Notes: generated by a model not told the origin, from the letters alone. Positions 27,645-36,873 are shown, counted from the stretch's first letter. The stretch: DNA of 64,000 nucleotides from Neobacillus vireti (GCF_001026695.1 NZ_LDNB01000013.1:117357-181356); one strand, 5' to 3'. Translations and numbers: made by a program.

Positions 27645-28478
27645 ATGCTAAAAAAACAATTAATTATGGAGCGTGCGTTAGAGCTTTTTGCTAGACATGG
27701 GTTCGAAGCCACCTCCGTGCAGCAAATAACCGAGCATTGCGGTATTTCTAAAGGAGCCTTTTACTTATCTTTCAAGTCAAAGGATGAATTAATTATTGCT
27801 TTGATTGACCATTTTATGATGCAAATCACATCAGAAATTGACCATATAGTCAGAAACACCAAGGATGATGAACAACTTTTATATCATTTTTATTATGCTA
27901 TTTATCATTCTTTTCATAAGCATTCTGATTTCGCCAAGGTTCTTATCAAAGAGCAGTCGCAAACATTTAATAAAGAGCTCATTTTAAAAATGCAGTACTA
28001 CGACAAATTAACCGAGAACACAATCCTCTCGATGATTGAACGTTTATATGGAGAGGAAGTCAAACAAACAAAATATGATTTAATGTATTGTATTAAAGGC
28101 TTTATGAATACCTATTCACAGTTATTCGTCTTCTACAACGTGCCGTTGGATCTGAAGCTGCTAGCGGAATCACTTGTGGAAAAAACAAACTTACTAGCAA
28201 GACATACGACCGTCCCATTTATTTCACAAGAGCTGATTGAAATCGTTAAGCAGCCGATGAATGGAGAAATAACGAAGGAGCAAATCCTCGAAATCATCAG
28301 ACAAAGAATAGAAGAAATAGAAGAGCCAATTGAAAAAGAATCGTTAATCCTGCTGCAAGGGCAGTTGCTTGAACCGACTTTACCGCCTGTAATTGTGAAA
28401 GGATTACTAGAAAATATTCGCAATCACCCTCATTGCAAATGGATTTCCTACTTACTTCGCCGCTACTATAATTTTTAG
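27645..28478 (+). CDS. TetR-family regulator divergent from swrC
   Basis: 277 residues, longer than the usual ~200. The N-terminal helix-turn-helix MERALELFARHGFEATSVQQ followed by ITEHCGISKGAFYLSFKSKD is a TetR domain; the remainder is helical, and a C-terminal EEIEEPIEKESLILLQGQLL segment is an extra helix pair. It is divergent from the RND pump with the shared operator in the 101-base gap, so it is almost certainly its repressor. Strong terminator downstream. The ligand is unknown. Confidence 0.85.
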   Translation: MLKKQLIMERALELFARHGFEATSVQQITEHCGISKGAFYLSFKSKDELIIALIDHFMMQITSEIDHIVRNTKDDEQLLYHFYYAIYHSFHKHSDFAKVLIKEQSQTFNKELILKMQYYDKLTENTILSMIERLYGEEVKQTKYDLMYCIKGFMNTYSQLFVFYNVPLDLKLLAESLVEKTNLLARHTTVPFISQELIEIVKQPMNGEITKEQILEIIRQRIEEIEEPIEKESLILLQGQLLEPTLPPVIVKGLLENIRNHPHCKWISYLLRRYYNF

Positions 28479-28522
28479 AAAAGGAGAAAGACAGCTACTT
28501 TAAATATTAATTTAAGAATCAA

Positions 28523-28574
28523 GTAAAAAAGCAAGCTAGCTTAGAGTTAAAGCTCTTCTGGCTTGCTTTTTTAC
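28523..28574 (+). terminator. Terminator of the TetR gene
   Basis: Stem GTAAAAAAGCAAGC / GCTTGCTTTTTTAC with a long internal loop that can form its own short AAGCT-based arm. Confidence 0.85.
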
Positions 28575-28634
28575 GATGCGTACTTTTTAGGAACTATTAT
28601 CTAAAGAGAAATTCCACACCTTAAAATCTTGTAG

Positions 28635-28750
28635 TATAATGGTATTAATTAAGAGTAAGGTAAACGTTGCAAAAGTCTTTGATATAAATTTCACAAGGGT
28701 ATGTTGGAGGATGTTGATACCTGGGGCACCAGGTAGCGGGGGGAATATTT
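28635..28750 (+). promoter_or_regulatory. Promoter and structured leader of the L,D-transpeptidase gene
   Basis: -10 TATAAT at 28635-28640 with no good -35. The roughly 100-base leader contains the perfect hairpin ACCTGGggcaCCAGGT (28719-28734) directly before the GGGGGG ribosome site, 12 bases downstream of a GGAGG that belongs to no gene. I recognise no riboswitch class in it. Confidence 0.4.
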
Positions 28751-30196
28751 ATGAGCATGATAGAGGAAACGGTTGAAGAAATTAGTTATAGACGGGGGAA
28801 TCGTGCCAAACGGCCTGCACGCCGGAATTTTATTGTCAGTGGAATTATAATTATTATTATTGCACTGCTATTGGCAGGACTTTTCTATTATCAGACAACC
28901 CGGTTCAATTCGCACATTACAATTAATGATACAAAGGTCGGTGGTCTAACTGCCGATCAGGCCATAAAGAAATTAAAAACATCTGTATTAAAAAACAGAG
29001 TCTTTGTCGGAGAACAACAAATTTTTGACGGTAAAGATACACAAATGGGATTTACCGAAGAAGATTTGCCTGAGGTTAAGAAATTATTAAAAAGCCAGTG
29101 GACATTTTTTCCTTCCTCAAAGGAAAAAAATTACTCGTTGATACCCCAAGAGGCGGATCAATACCGAAGTCAAACGCTGAAAAAACAAGCAGAAGAAACG
29201 CTTCTAGCGATGAATATGAGCTTAAAAGCACCCATTGATGCGGAAGCTAAATTAGAACAGGGGGAAATTGTCGTCTCCGATGGCATCGATGGAGAACAAT
29301 ATGACATTGCCGCTCTATTAAAAGATTACTCAGAACAGAAATATACGAGTGATATCCACCTGAAACCCGTATTCATACAACCAATCAAAGCGGATAGTCC
29401 GATTATCAAGGAAGAGGAGAAAACTCTGCAAGACCTCCTTGGACGGACCGTTGAATATAGTGTACAAGGCAAAGTGTATACCTTAAATGCCAGTGAATTA
29501 ATTAAAAATGCCACTGTGACAAAAGATATGAACGTTACCATCACGATGAGTGACATTAAAAACAAGATAGCTGAAATTAATAATACGCAGTCAACGTTAA
29601 ATAAAAATTTCACCTTTAAGACCCATTCAGGTTCGGTTATTTCAGTAAAAGGAAAAGGCTATGGCTGGGCATTAGATGTCAGCAAAGAAACGACGCAGGT
29701 TCAGCAAGCTTTTGAAAAAGGGGAGAAATCAATACCGGCCACTAATATTTACGGGAATGGCTGGAGCAATGAAGGCATCGGTTATGAAACGGCAACAAAT
29801 AATGGCATTGGCGGCACGTATGCGGAAGTGTCGATTGCGGAACAACGGATTTGGATTTACAAAAATGGAAAATTGGCACTTACAACGAATGTTGTCACCG
29901 GAAAGCATAGCACCGGTGAAGATACTTCCCCAGGTGTGTGGTATATTCTCTATAAACGAACACAGTACACACTTAAGGGCACCGCAGTAGGAAAAGGCGA
30001 TTATGCCGTTAAAGTAAATTATTGGGCTCCGTTCACAAATAGCGGACAAGGCTTCCACGACGCCGGCTGGCGGACAAACTGGGCAAGTAATGCCTACCTA
30101 ACAGCAGGATCAGGAGGCTGTGTCAATACACCCGCTACTATAATGAAAACAGTATATGAAAACCTAAGCACCTACGACCCGGTTGTCATTTATTAA
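28751..30196 (+). CDS. Membrane-anchored L,D-transpeptidase (PG-binding + YkuD)
   Basis: 481 residues. A basic N-terminus is followed by one membrane helix (about 27-47, SGIIIIIIALLLAGLFYY), then two copies of a VanW-associated/PG_binding_4 region (about 55-320) and a YkuD catalytic domain (about 350-481) with GFHDAGW His and SGGCVNTP Cys. It forms 3-3 cross-links or attaches groups to peptidoglycan outside the membrane. Among B. subtilis proteins it resembles YciB/YkuD-type enzymes and the B. cereus YoaR-like architecture. Monocistronic, with a very strong terminator. Confidence 0.9.
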   Translation: MSMIEETVEEISYRRGNRAKRPARRNFIVSGIIIIIIALLLAGLFYYQTTRFNSHITINDTKVGGLTADQAIKKLKTSVLKNRVFVGEQQIFDGKDTQMGFTEEDLPEVKKLLKSQWTFFPSSKEKNYSLIPQEADQYRSQTLKKQAEETLLAMNMSLKAPIDAEAKLEQGEIVVSDGIDGEQYDIAALLKDYSEQKYTSDIHLKPVFIQPIKADSPIIKEEEKTLQDLLGRTVEYSVQGKVYTLNASELIKNATVTKDMNVTITMSDIKNKIAEINNTQSTLNKNFTFKTHSGSVISVKGKGYGWALDVSKETTQVQQAFEKGEKSIPATNIYGNGWSNEGIGYETATNNGIGGTYAEVSIAEQRIWIYKNGKLALTTNVVTGKHSTGEDTSPGVWYILYKRTQYTLKGTAVGKGDYAVKVNYWAPFTNSGQGFHDAGWRTNWASNAYLTAGSGGCVNTPATIMKTVYENLSTYDPVVIY

Positions 30197-30200
30197 CAAG

Positions 30201-30256
30201 GACGGCTCTCGTCCTTCCTGCTACGGAAGGACGAGAGCCGTCTCTTTCCTTTTTTA
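30201..30256 (+). terminator. Very strong terminator after the L,D-transpeptidase gene
   Basis: A perfect 18-bp stem beginning GACGGCTCTCGTCCTTCC with a 6-base loop, followed by TCTTTCCTTTTTT. It also separates the convergent reductase gene. Confidence 0.95.
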
Positions 30257-30294
30257 ACCCTGTATATTTTCACATCCACACCATGAAGATGCAA

Positions 30295-31347
30295 TTACTT
30301 CATCATTTGTTTAACCAATTCTCTATTACGATTTTTAAAAACTTCATTATGTGAAGAAACCATTGCAATCTTATCCGCATCAGGCTGGATAAACTGTTTT
30401 GCTTTGTTAACCGCATTAGCAGCATCCTGGAAAGCGCCTGCAATTAGATTTAATTTCCCATCATGCTTAAGGATATCTCCTGCAGCGTAAAGTCCCTCTA
30501 TTGAAGATTCACTTGCAGCATTCCCGGCAATATAATAGTTTTCTACAATCGTAATATCCAATGGACTGTTTTCAAGTAAGGTCAAATCTTGCTCATACCC
30601 ATGATTAATTACCACTTCATCGATTGATAAGTAAGACACCTCTTTTGTTTCGTGATTTGTCAATTCAACACGCTCAATCAATTCATGATTTGTACTAGCT
30701 ATTAGTTTTGTAATCGTAGTATTAAAGGTACAAACCGCAGAACTATTCAGTAGATGCGTTACTTGAGATTCATGACCTGAGAGGGTTTCTTTTCTATAGG
30801 CTACATACACCTTTTTAGCAACCGGCTCCAATTCATTCGCCCAATCGATGGCAGCATTGCCACCGCCTGAAATTATCACCGTTTTATCTTTAAACTGTTT
30901 TAAAGATTTCACCGTGTAATGTAAATTAGACACTTCGAACCTCTCAGCACCTTCAATTTCCAGCTTTTGCGGATTTAAGATCCCACTTCCAACGGCGATA
31001 ATTACTGTTTTAGAATAATGTTTTTGACCTGATACTGTATGTAAGATAAAAATTCCAGCTTCGGTCCGTTCGATGGATTCCACTTTTTCATTCAGAAGTA
31101 CGGTTGGTTGAAACGTTAACCCTTGCTCTACTAATTGCTCCATCAGTTTGGCACCTGGAACAGGTGTCAGTCCGCCAACATCCCAAATCATTTTCTCTGG
31201 ATAAACATGGATTTTCCCGCCTAACTGTGGCTGGAACTCGATAAGCTTTGTTTTCATTTCTCGTAATCCGCTATAAAACGCTGAGTAAAGACCTGCTGGG
31301 CCCCCGCCAATTATTGTTACATCATATAATTCCTTCTGATCCATCAT
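30295..31347 (-). CDS. Ferredoxin/flavodoxin-NADP+ reductase, thioredoxin-reductase-like (YcgT/YumC type)
   Basis: 350 residues from the ATG at 31347, which has AAGGGAG with good spacing; the open frame extends upstream across the Fur-box region but has no ribosome site there. FAD site VTIIGGGPAGLYSAFYSGL (about 10-28), NADPH site VIISGGGNAAIDWANEL (about 160), and C-terminal GLYAAGDILKHDGKLNLIAGAFQDAANAV fit the YcgT/YumC reductases, which lack the CxxC of thioredoxin reductase. It passes electrons from NADPH to ferredoxin or flavodoxin, useful for reductive iron release from siderophores. A Fur box in its leader and the divergent siderophore operon support that role. Confidence 0.88.
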   Translation of the reverse strand: MMDQKELYDVTIIGGGPAGLYSAFYSGLREMKTKLIEFQPQLGGKIHVYPEKMIWDVGGLTPVPGAKLMEQLVEQGLTFQPTVLLNEKVESIERTEAGIFILHTVSGQKHYSKTVIIAVGSGILNPQKLEIEGAERFEVSNLHYTVKSLKQFKDKTVIISGGGNAAIDWANELEPVAKKVYVAYRKETLSGHESQVTHLLNSSAVCTFNTTITKLIASTNHELIERVELTNHETKEVSYLSIDEVVINHGYEQDLTLLENSPLDITIVENYYIAGNAASESSIEGLYAAGDILKHDGKLNLIAGAFQDAANAVNKAKQFIQPDADKIAMVSSHNEVFKNRNRELVKQMMK

Positions 31348-31375
31348 GATCTGCTCCCTTATATCAAGACGCGAT

Positions 31376-31390
31376 TGATTATCATTCTCA
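31376..31390 (-). promoter_or_regulatory. Fur box ahead of the reductase gene
   Basis: The minus strand reads TGAGAATGATAATCA, two mismatches from the 7-1-7 Fur consensus TGATAATNATTATCA. It lies 29 bases before the start codon. Confidence 0.7.
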
Positions 31391-31435
31391 TTTGAATATA
31401 CACTGCTTTTCGGATATTGGCAATAAAAGAAATGG

Positions 31436-31495
31436 TTGACAATAAATAAAAAGCCAATTATATTAGTTTTGATATTGATAATCATTATCATTATC
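31436..31495 (+). promoter_or_regulatory. Promoter and Fur box of the siderophore operon
   Basis: -35 TTGACA (31436-31441), 17 bases, -10 TATATT (31459-31464). GATAATCATTATCATTATC (31477-31495) is a near-perfect 19-bp Fur box lying over the transcription start. Confidence 0.85.
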
Positions 31496-31523
31496 GATCA
31501 CCTAGAACAAGTGGAGGTTCAGA

Positions 31524-32318
31524 ATGGTTCGTCTATTTACAGATGAGTTGAACGTCGGCTATAGCGATCGTTTAATCGTCAAGAATCTAAGTGTACATAT
31601 TCCTGATAAAAAAATTACGGCCATTATTGGCTCGAATGGATGTGGTAAATCAACACTGTTGAAAGCGATAACAAGAATTATTTCCCATCAAACCGGCTCG
31701 ATTATCTTAGATGGTGAAAATATCACAAAAGAAAATACAAAGGTCCTAGCTAAAAAAATGGCGATTCTTCCCCAAACCCCTGAGAGTGCTAGTGGGCTAA
31801 CCGTCGGGGAACTGGTATCTTATGGCCGCTTTCCTTATCAGTCTAGCTTCGGTCGTTTAACCAAAAAGGATTATGAAGTCATCGATTGGGCACTTGATGT
31901 GACGAGAACGAAGGAATTCAAGTTTCGTCCCGTGGATGCTCTCTCTGGGGGCCAACGGCAGCGTGTGTGGATTGCTATGGCTCTTGCACAGGAGACCGAT
32001 ATCATCTTCCTTGATGAGCCGACCACCTATTTAGATATGGCACATCAATTAGAAGTGCTAGAATTGCTACAAAAATTAAATAGGGAACAGGAACGAACAA
32101 TCGTCATGGTCCTTCATGATTTAAATCAAGCAGCCCGTTTCGCTGACTATATTGTCGCTTTAAAAGATGGCCAAATTGTCAAGGCAGGGAATTGTGAAGA
32201 TGTGATTAATCATCATGTTCTAAGAACAGTATTTCAAATTGATACAGAAATCGGTCGTGACCCGCGCACGAACAAACCAATGTGTGTGACTTACAATTTA
32301 TTAAAAGGAGATTCATAA
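31524..32318 (+). CDS. Iron-siderophore ABC transporter, ATPase (FecE/FhuC/YusV type)
   Basis: 264 residues. Walker A GSNGCGKST (about 38), signature LSGGQRQRVWIAMAL, Walker B IIFLDEPTTYLDMAHQ and H-loop VLHDLNQAARFADY are exactly those of FecE-type ATPases, including the YLD after the Walker B. It is the first gene of a four-gene operon behind a Fur-controlled promoter. Its stop codon abuts the next start. It drives import of ferric siderophore or heme-like chelates; which one is not determinable. Confidence 0.93.
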   Translation: MVRLFTDELNVGYSDRLIVKNLSVHIPDKKITAIIGSNGCGKSTLLKAITRIISHQTGSIILDGENITKENTKVLAKKMAILPQTPESASGLTVGELVSYGRFPYQSSFGRLTKKDYEVIDWALDVTRTKEFKFRPVDALSGGQRQRVWIAMALAQETDIIFLDEPTTYLDMAHQLEVLELLQKLNREQERTIVMVLHDLNQAARFADYIVALKDGQIVKAGNCEDVINHHVLRTVFQIDTEIGRDPRTNKPMCVTYNLLKGDS

Positions 32319-33242
32319 ATGAAAAAGCTATTTATTCCATTATTTTTAGTACTCAGCCTCATCATCAGTGGTTGTACCAATGGGGCAACCGAAAAGTCAA
32401 ACAGCACCGCTAATGGGGATAAGAAAGCTGAAACCATTACCTATCAATCTGAAAATGGTCCCGTTAAAGTTCCAGCACATCCAAAGCGTGTGGTCGTCCT
32501 TGCTTCGTTCGCAGGTAACGTAATGGCTTTAGGCGTGAACCTTGTTGGCGTCGATTCATGGTCGAAAATGAATCCGCGTTTCCTAGATAAATTAAAGAAT
32601 GTGGAAGAAGTCTCTGACGAAAACGTGGAGAAAATCATTCAATTAAATCCCGATCTAATTATTGGGCTCGATAATGTTAAAAACATCGATAAATTAAAGC
32701 AAATTGCACCAACTGTCGTTTTTACCTATGGAAAAGTAGACTATTTAACGCAACACTTAGAAATTGGAAAACTATTAAATAAAGAAAAGGAAGCACAGGC
32801 CTGGGTCGATGGCTTCAAACAACGGGCAGAGAAGGCAGGAAGTGAAATTCAAGCAAAAATTGGAGCAGACGCCACTGTGTCTGTTATTGAAAACTTTGAC
32901 AAACAGCTATATGTGTATGGCGATCACTGGGGCCGCGGTACCGAAATCCTTTATCAAGAAATGAAATTAAAAATGCCTGAAAAGGTAAAAGAAATGGTTG
33001 AAAAAGACGGTTACTATGCTTTATCCTTGGAAGTTCTGCCTGAGTTTGCGGGAGATTATGTGATTTTAAGTAAAAATAGCGAGACGGATAATTCATTCCA
33101 AGAGACGGATACATATAAAAACATGGCAGCTGTGAAGAACAAGCACCTATTTGAAGCAAATGCAAAGGAATTCTATTTTAATGATCCACTTACATTAGAT
33201 TACCAGCTTGCATTCTTTAAGCAACACTTTCTTGGTAACTAG
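32319..33242 (+). CDS. Iron-siderophore-binding lipoprotein
   Basis: 307 residues. Lipoprotein signal with lipobox I-I-S-G-C at about 15-20. The TroA/FecB-type fold follows: VPAHPKRVVVLASFAGNVMALGVNLVGVDSW, then EKIIQLNPDLIIGLDNVKNIDKL. The ribosome site AAAAGGAG lies inside the end of the ATPase gene. It captures the ferric chelate at the outer membrane face of the cell and hands it to the two permeases encoded downstream. The closest types by eye are YfiY/FecB-like binders of hydroxamate or citrate chelates. Confidence 0.92.
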   Translation: MKKLFIPLFLVLSLIISGCTNGATEKSNSTANGDKKAETITYQSENGPVKVPAHPKRVVVLASFAGNVMALGVNLVGVDSWSKMNPRFLDKLKNVEEVSDENVEKIIQLNPDLIIGLDNVKNIDKLKQIAPTVVFTYGKVDYLTQHLEIGKLLNKEKEAQAWVDGFKQRAEKAGSEIQAKIGADATVSVIENFDKQLYVYGDHWGRGTEILYQEMKLKMPEKVKEMVEKDGYYALSLEVLPEFAGDYVILSKNSETDNSFQETDTYKNMAAVKNKHLFEANAKEFYFNDPLTLDYQLAFFKQHFLGN

Positions 33243-33249
33243 ACAGATT

Positions 33250-33279
33250 AAAAGGGGTTATGCTTTCATAATCCCTTTT
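33250..33279 (+). terminator. Intra-operon attenuating hairpin
   Basis: Stem AAAAGGGGTTATG / CATAATCCCTTTT (one mismatch) followed by CCTTG, between binding-protein and permease genes. It probably stabilises the upstream mRNA and reduces permease expression. Confidence 0.65.
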
Positions 33280-33311
33280 CCTTGATTAGATAATAGAAAG
33301 AGGAATCATTG

Positions 33312-34322
33312 ATGACAAAAGAAAAGCATTTTTCTCGTAATTTTTCTCTTAAGCTGATAGCTGCCATTATGGTATTTGTCGGAATGTTTGTTGTCGCCAT
33401 GGTATTTGGGGCAGCGAACACAACGGTAAAAGATGTATGGCTGGCACTTACATCTCATACGACAAATGAACAGATTACGATTATTCGCGAGCTTCGTTTC
33501 CCACGTGAAGTTGGAGCCATATTTGTTGGCGCGGCATTAGCCGTTTCTGGAGCCATTATGCAAGGAATGACAAGAAACCCGCTTGCTGAACCTGGGATAC
33601 TCGGGCTATCTGCTGGGGCCAATGCTGCTCTTGCCATTTCCATTGCCCTCATTCCATCAGCCAACTATCTTACCATAATGGTTGCCTGTTTTATGGGAGC
33701 TGCTGTTGGAGCTATCATCGTTTTCGGGATTGGTTCGATGAAAAAGGGCGGTTTCTCTCCGCTGCGACTTGTCCTTGCTGGTACAGCTGTTTCCACCTTC
33801 TTATATGCGGTTTCAGAAGGAATTGGACTTTATTATAAAATCTCCAAAGATGTCTCGATGTGGACGGCAGGCGGGTTAATTGGCACTACTTGGAGCCAGC
33901 TCCAAATCATTGTGCCCTTTATTATAGCAGGAATCTTATTCTCTTTGTTCCTCTCACGACAACTGACGATTCTAAGCTTAAACGAAGAAGTTGCCGTTGG
34001 ATTAGGACAAAAGACAACCCAAATAAAAGTCATTCTTTTTATTATTACGATCATGCTAACCGGTGCCTCTGTTGCTCTTGTTGGAAATATGGCCTTCATA
34101 GGGTTAATGGTTCCCCATGTGGTTCGAGCAATCGTAGGAACCGATTATCGATACATACTTCCGATGTCAGCTATTATAGGAGCCGTATTTATGCTATTAG
34201 CCGATACACTTGGTCGGACAATCAATATTCCATATGAAACACCCGTTGCAGCGATTGTTGCGATGATGGGCCTGCCTTTCTTTCTCATAATCGTCCATAA
34301 AGGAGGCAAGGTATTGTCATGA
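33312..34322 (+). CDS. Iron-siderophore ABC permease 1 (FecC/D family)
   Basis: 336 residues from the ATG at 33312 (AGAGGA, 7-base spacing). About ten membrane helices. FecCD hallmarks: RFPREVGAIFVGAALAVSGA, MQGMTRNPLAEPGILGLSAGA and, near the C-terminus, GNMAFIGLMVPHVVRAIVG followed by LLADTLGRTI. It forms the channel with the next gene's product. Its last codons overlap the next start as ATGA, indicating translational coupling. Confidence 0.93.
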   Translation: MTKEKHFSRNFSLKLIAAIMVFVGMFVVAMVFGAANTTVKDVWLALTSHTTNEQITIIRELRFPREVGAIFVGAALAVSGAIMQGMTRNPLAEPGILGLSAGANAALAISIALIPSANYLTIMVACFMGAAVGAIIVFGIGSMKKGGFSPLRLVLAGTAVSTFLYAVSEGIGLYYKISKDVSMWTAGGLIGTTWSQLQIIVPFIIAGILFSLFLSRQLTILSLNEEVAVGLGQKTTQIKVILFIITIMLTGASVALVGNMAFIGLMVPHVVRAIVGTDYRYILPMSAIIGAVFMLLADTLGRTINIPYETPVAAIVAMMGLPFFLIIVHKGGKVLS

Positions 34323-35326
34323 TTCAACCAGCATTAATCAAAAGACAAAGACTCATCCTATGCTTGTTATTCCTGTTGATCATTGTCACCATGGTTGTGG
34401 GGATGGGGTTGGGGTACGCATCGTTATCCTACGACAGACTGCTGCCAACCATTCTAGGAAAAGGGTCATTTAAAGAAGAATTTATCTTATTTTCGATTCG
34501 ACTGCCGCGAATTATTATTACCCTGTTAGCAGGGATGTCTCTTGCATTATCAGGGGCAATACTGCAAGGAATCACACGAAATGATTTAGCTGATCCCGGC
34601 ATTATTGGGATTAATTCTGGTGCAGGTGTTGCCATCGCAATATACTTTTTATTCTTCCCAGTACAAGCAGGATCGTTTATTTATCTGCTTCCAGTTATCG
34701 CTTTTATTGGAGCTTTTCTTACTGCCTTGCTAATCTATGTTTTTTCCTATAAAAAAAATGAAGGCATTCAACCAGTCAGATTAATACTAATCGGCATAGG
34801 ATTTTCAATGGCGTTATCCGGCATTATGATCGTCCTCATCTCATCAGCCGAACGGTCAAAGGTAGATTTCATTGCCAAATGGTTAGCGGGGAATATTTGG
34901 GGTACTGATTGGCCATTTATTTGGGCACTCCTTCCTTGGCTCGTCATCTTGGTGCCATTCACTTTTTACAAAGCCAATCGATTAAATATCCTTGGCTTAA
35001 GCGAACAGGTCGCGATCGGTGTCGGTATTTCCGTTGAAAGGGAACGAATTCTTCTCCTCATCACCGCTGTTGCTTTAGCTGCCTCTGCCGTTGCAGTGAC
35101 CGGCGGAATCGCCTTTGTTGGGCTCATGGCTCCACACATAGCCAAAGCCCTAGTGGGACCGAGAAATCAATTATTTATTCCCATTGCACTATTCATTGGC
35201 GGCTGGCTGTTATTACTCGCCGATACAATCGGACGAAATCTAGCAGCCCCAGACGGCATTCCAGCAGGAACAATGGTCGCAATCATTGGTGCACCATATT
35301 TTCTGTATTTATTATTAAAAAAATAA
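34319..35326 (+). CDS. Iron-siderophore ABC permease 2 (FecC/D family)
   Basis: 335 residues, paralogue of the preceding permease with the same landmarks: RLPRIIITLLAGMSLALSGA, LQGITRNDLADPGIIGINSG, GGIAFVGLMAPHIAKALVG, LLLADTIGRNLAAP. It begins in the ATGA overlap with the previous stop. Last gene of the operon; a terminator follows at once. Confidence 0.93.
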   Translation: MIQPALIKRQRLILCLLFLLIIVTMVVGMGLGYASLSYDRLLPTILGKGSFKEEFILFSIRLPRIIITLLAGMSLALSGAILQGITRNDLADPGIIGINSGAGVAIAIYFLFFPVQAGSFIYLLPVIAFIGAFLTALLIYVFSYKKNEGIQPVRLILIGIGFSMALSGIMIVLISSAERSKVDFIAKWLAGNIWGTDWPFIWALLPWLVILVPFTFYKANRLNILGLSEQVAIGVGISVERERILLLITAVALAASAVAVTGGIAFVGLMAPHIAKALVGPRNQLFIPIALFIGGWLLLLADTIGRNLAAPDGIPAGTMVAIIGAPYFLYLLLKK

Positions 35327-35328
35327 TT

Positions 35329-35373
35329 GGGACATGGAGACAGGCTGGCTCCCTGACCCTTTGTCCCTTTTTG
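35329..35373 (+). terminator. Terminator of the siderophore operon
   Basis: GGGACA (35329-35334) pairs with TGTCCC (35362-35367), with partial pairing inside and a TTTTTG tail. The sequence is a degenerate form of the GGGACAG hairpin at 24.4 kb. Confidence 0.7.
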
Positions 35374-36159
35374 TTATAAAAGCGATTGTGCTCCGTCAAT
35401 ATAAATTTCGCTTCCTGTAATGTGGCTGGATTGGCTTGAAGCCAAAAATAGGACCAGGTCGGCCACTTGTTCAGGTTTTCCTGGTCCATCTTCCAACGGC
35501 TGGTCTCCTTCCGGATATTCGATGGGGACTTGCACCTTTTTTAATTTCTCATTTTCTCTCCAAGTGTTTTCACCGATATTTGTTTCAATGGCACCAGGGC
35601 AAATAATGTTCACTCGAATACGATAATGTGCCAGCTCGAGCGCTGCCATTTTACCGAAGCCCATCTGGCCAATTTTGGATGTGCTATAGGCAGACATTCC
35701 AATATTTTTATAGATCCTGTTTCCATTAATTGAACTCGTGATAATAATGCTGCCGCCTTTTGACTTCAAATGTGGAATGGCATATTTAACTGTTAAAAAG
35801 GTACTTGTTAAGTTATTGGAAATCGTCAAGTCCCAATCCTTCGGCTCCATATCTTCAATGGGTGTAACTTCCCCGTTAATTCCGGCATTCGCGAAGACAA
35901 CATCCAGTCTTCCCCATTGATCCATGGTTTTTTGATAACAGTTCTCTACTTCCGCTGGTTGCGAAACATTAGCTTCCAAGACAAGTGCTTCACTGCCGAT
36001 TGCTTCAATTTGTTTTTTAACCTCCTCTACATTTTCTTTATGCAAATCAACTAAAGCAATTTTCCCTCCATTTTTGGCAAGCTTTATCGCCGCAGCCTTG
36101 CCTATTCCCGAGCCAGCCCCTGTCACAAAAGCAACTTGATTTTGAAGTAGTTTTTCCAT
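35374..36159 (-). CDS. Short-chain dehydrogenase/reductase (SDR)
   Basis: 261 residues from the ATG at 36159 (GGGAGG, 8-base spacing); the open frame extends upstream but without a ribosome site. Classical SDR motifs: TGAGSGIG cofactor loop, VVFANAG, catalytic Ser in IIITSSING, and YSTSK (Tyr and Lys), then PGAIETNI. ALVDLHKEN after the second strand has an acidic residue that favours NAD(H). The substrate is unknown. A Fur-like box just upstream and the iron operon next door hint at an iron-starvation role, such as siderophore or catechol metabolism. Confidence 0.85.
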   Translation of the reverse strand: MEKLLQNQVAFVTGAGSGIGKAAAIKLAKNGGKIALVDLHKENVEEVKKQIEAIGSEALVLEANVSQPAEVENCYQKTMDQWGRLDVVFANAGINGEVTPIEDMEPKDWDLTISNNLTSTFLTVKYAIPHLKSKGGSIIITSSINGNRIYKNIGMSAYSTSKIGQMGFGKMAALELAHYRIRVNIICPGAIETNIGENTWRENEKLKKVQVPIEYPEGDQPLEDGPGKPEQVADLVLFLASSQSSHITGSEIYIDGAQSLL

Positions 36160-36182
36160 CTTAAACGCCTCCCGAAAATGAT

Positions 36183-36197
36183 GGATAATGATTATTA
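36183..36197 (-). promoter_or_regulatory. Fur-like box upstream of the SDR gene
   Basis: GGATAATGATTATTA differs from the 7-1-7 Fur consensus at two positions. It lies 24 bases upstream of the SDR start. Confidence 0.5.
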
Positions 36198-36435
36198 CTA
36201 TACCCATCAGCAGGGTTTTAAAGCGGGAAAATTCTTATTGGTACACGTGGTCAGCACCATGTCCCTTCTTGAGGGAATGAGATTATAAGAATCTATGAAA
36301 CTTTGAAATTTTGAATAAACTCTGATACTAAAATAGTATAAATTCCAAACGATGATTTGATAAAATGGATAAAAGGGCAACGAAAGACAAAATCCGTAGT
36401 CGGCCTGAAATATTCGAATTTTCGTGGGTGATAAT

Positions 36436-36873
36436 ATGAGAATATCAATAGAAAAAATAAACAAAGAACTGGGAGAAGAAATTCTTATTAGGTGTCATGA
36501 GGTAGATGACGAAATACACGAAATCGTAAACAAGCTGAAAACAGAAGACCACATTGCCCTCGGCTATCAATATGATAAAGTTCACCGGATTAAGCTTAGT
36601 GATATCTATTATTTCGAGGCAGTTGACGGAAAGGTCTTTCTTTACTGCAAGGACAACGTTTTTGAGGTAAAACAAAAGCTTTATGAATTAGAGGAATTAT
36701 ACAAAAACAAGAACTGTTTTCGTGCATCCAAATCAACTATTTTGAACATCGCTAAAATTTCATCTATTTTTCCGTCTATAAGCGGCCGATACGAAGCGGT
36801 GCTCGATAACGGGGAACGTGCTGTTGTATCAAGGCAGTATGTGCCTGTCCTTAAAAATATGCTTGGCTTGTAA
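36436..36873 (+). CDS. LytTR-domain transcription regulator
   Basis: 145 residues from the ATG at 36436 (a GTG at 36424 is also open). The N-terminal ~45 residues are a short helical/acidic region without a receiver domain. The LytTR DNA-binding domain follows: VHRIKLSDIYYFEAVDGKVFLYC, VFEVKQKLYELEELY, FRASKSTILNIAKI, and the closing GERAVVSRQYVPVLKNML. It is followed 14 bases later by a DUF3021 membrane protein. Such LytTR/membrane-protein pairs act as regulator plus membrane-bound inhibitor in other Firmicutes. It probably controls its own operon; the signal is unknown. Confidence 0.85.
   Translation: MRISIEKINKELGEEILIRCHEVDDEIHEIVNKLKTEDHIALGYQYDKVHRIKLSDIYYFEAVDGKVFLYCKDNVFEVKQKLYELEELYKNKNCFRASKSTILNIAKISSIFPSISGRYEAVLDNGERAVVSRQYVPVLKNMLGL

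Noticed and set aside
28680..28750. ydaO-type c-di-AMP riboswitch before the L,D-transpeptidase
   Set aside because: The conserved GAATCC and paired domains of that class are absent; only one short hairpin is present.
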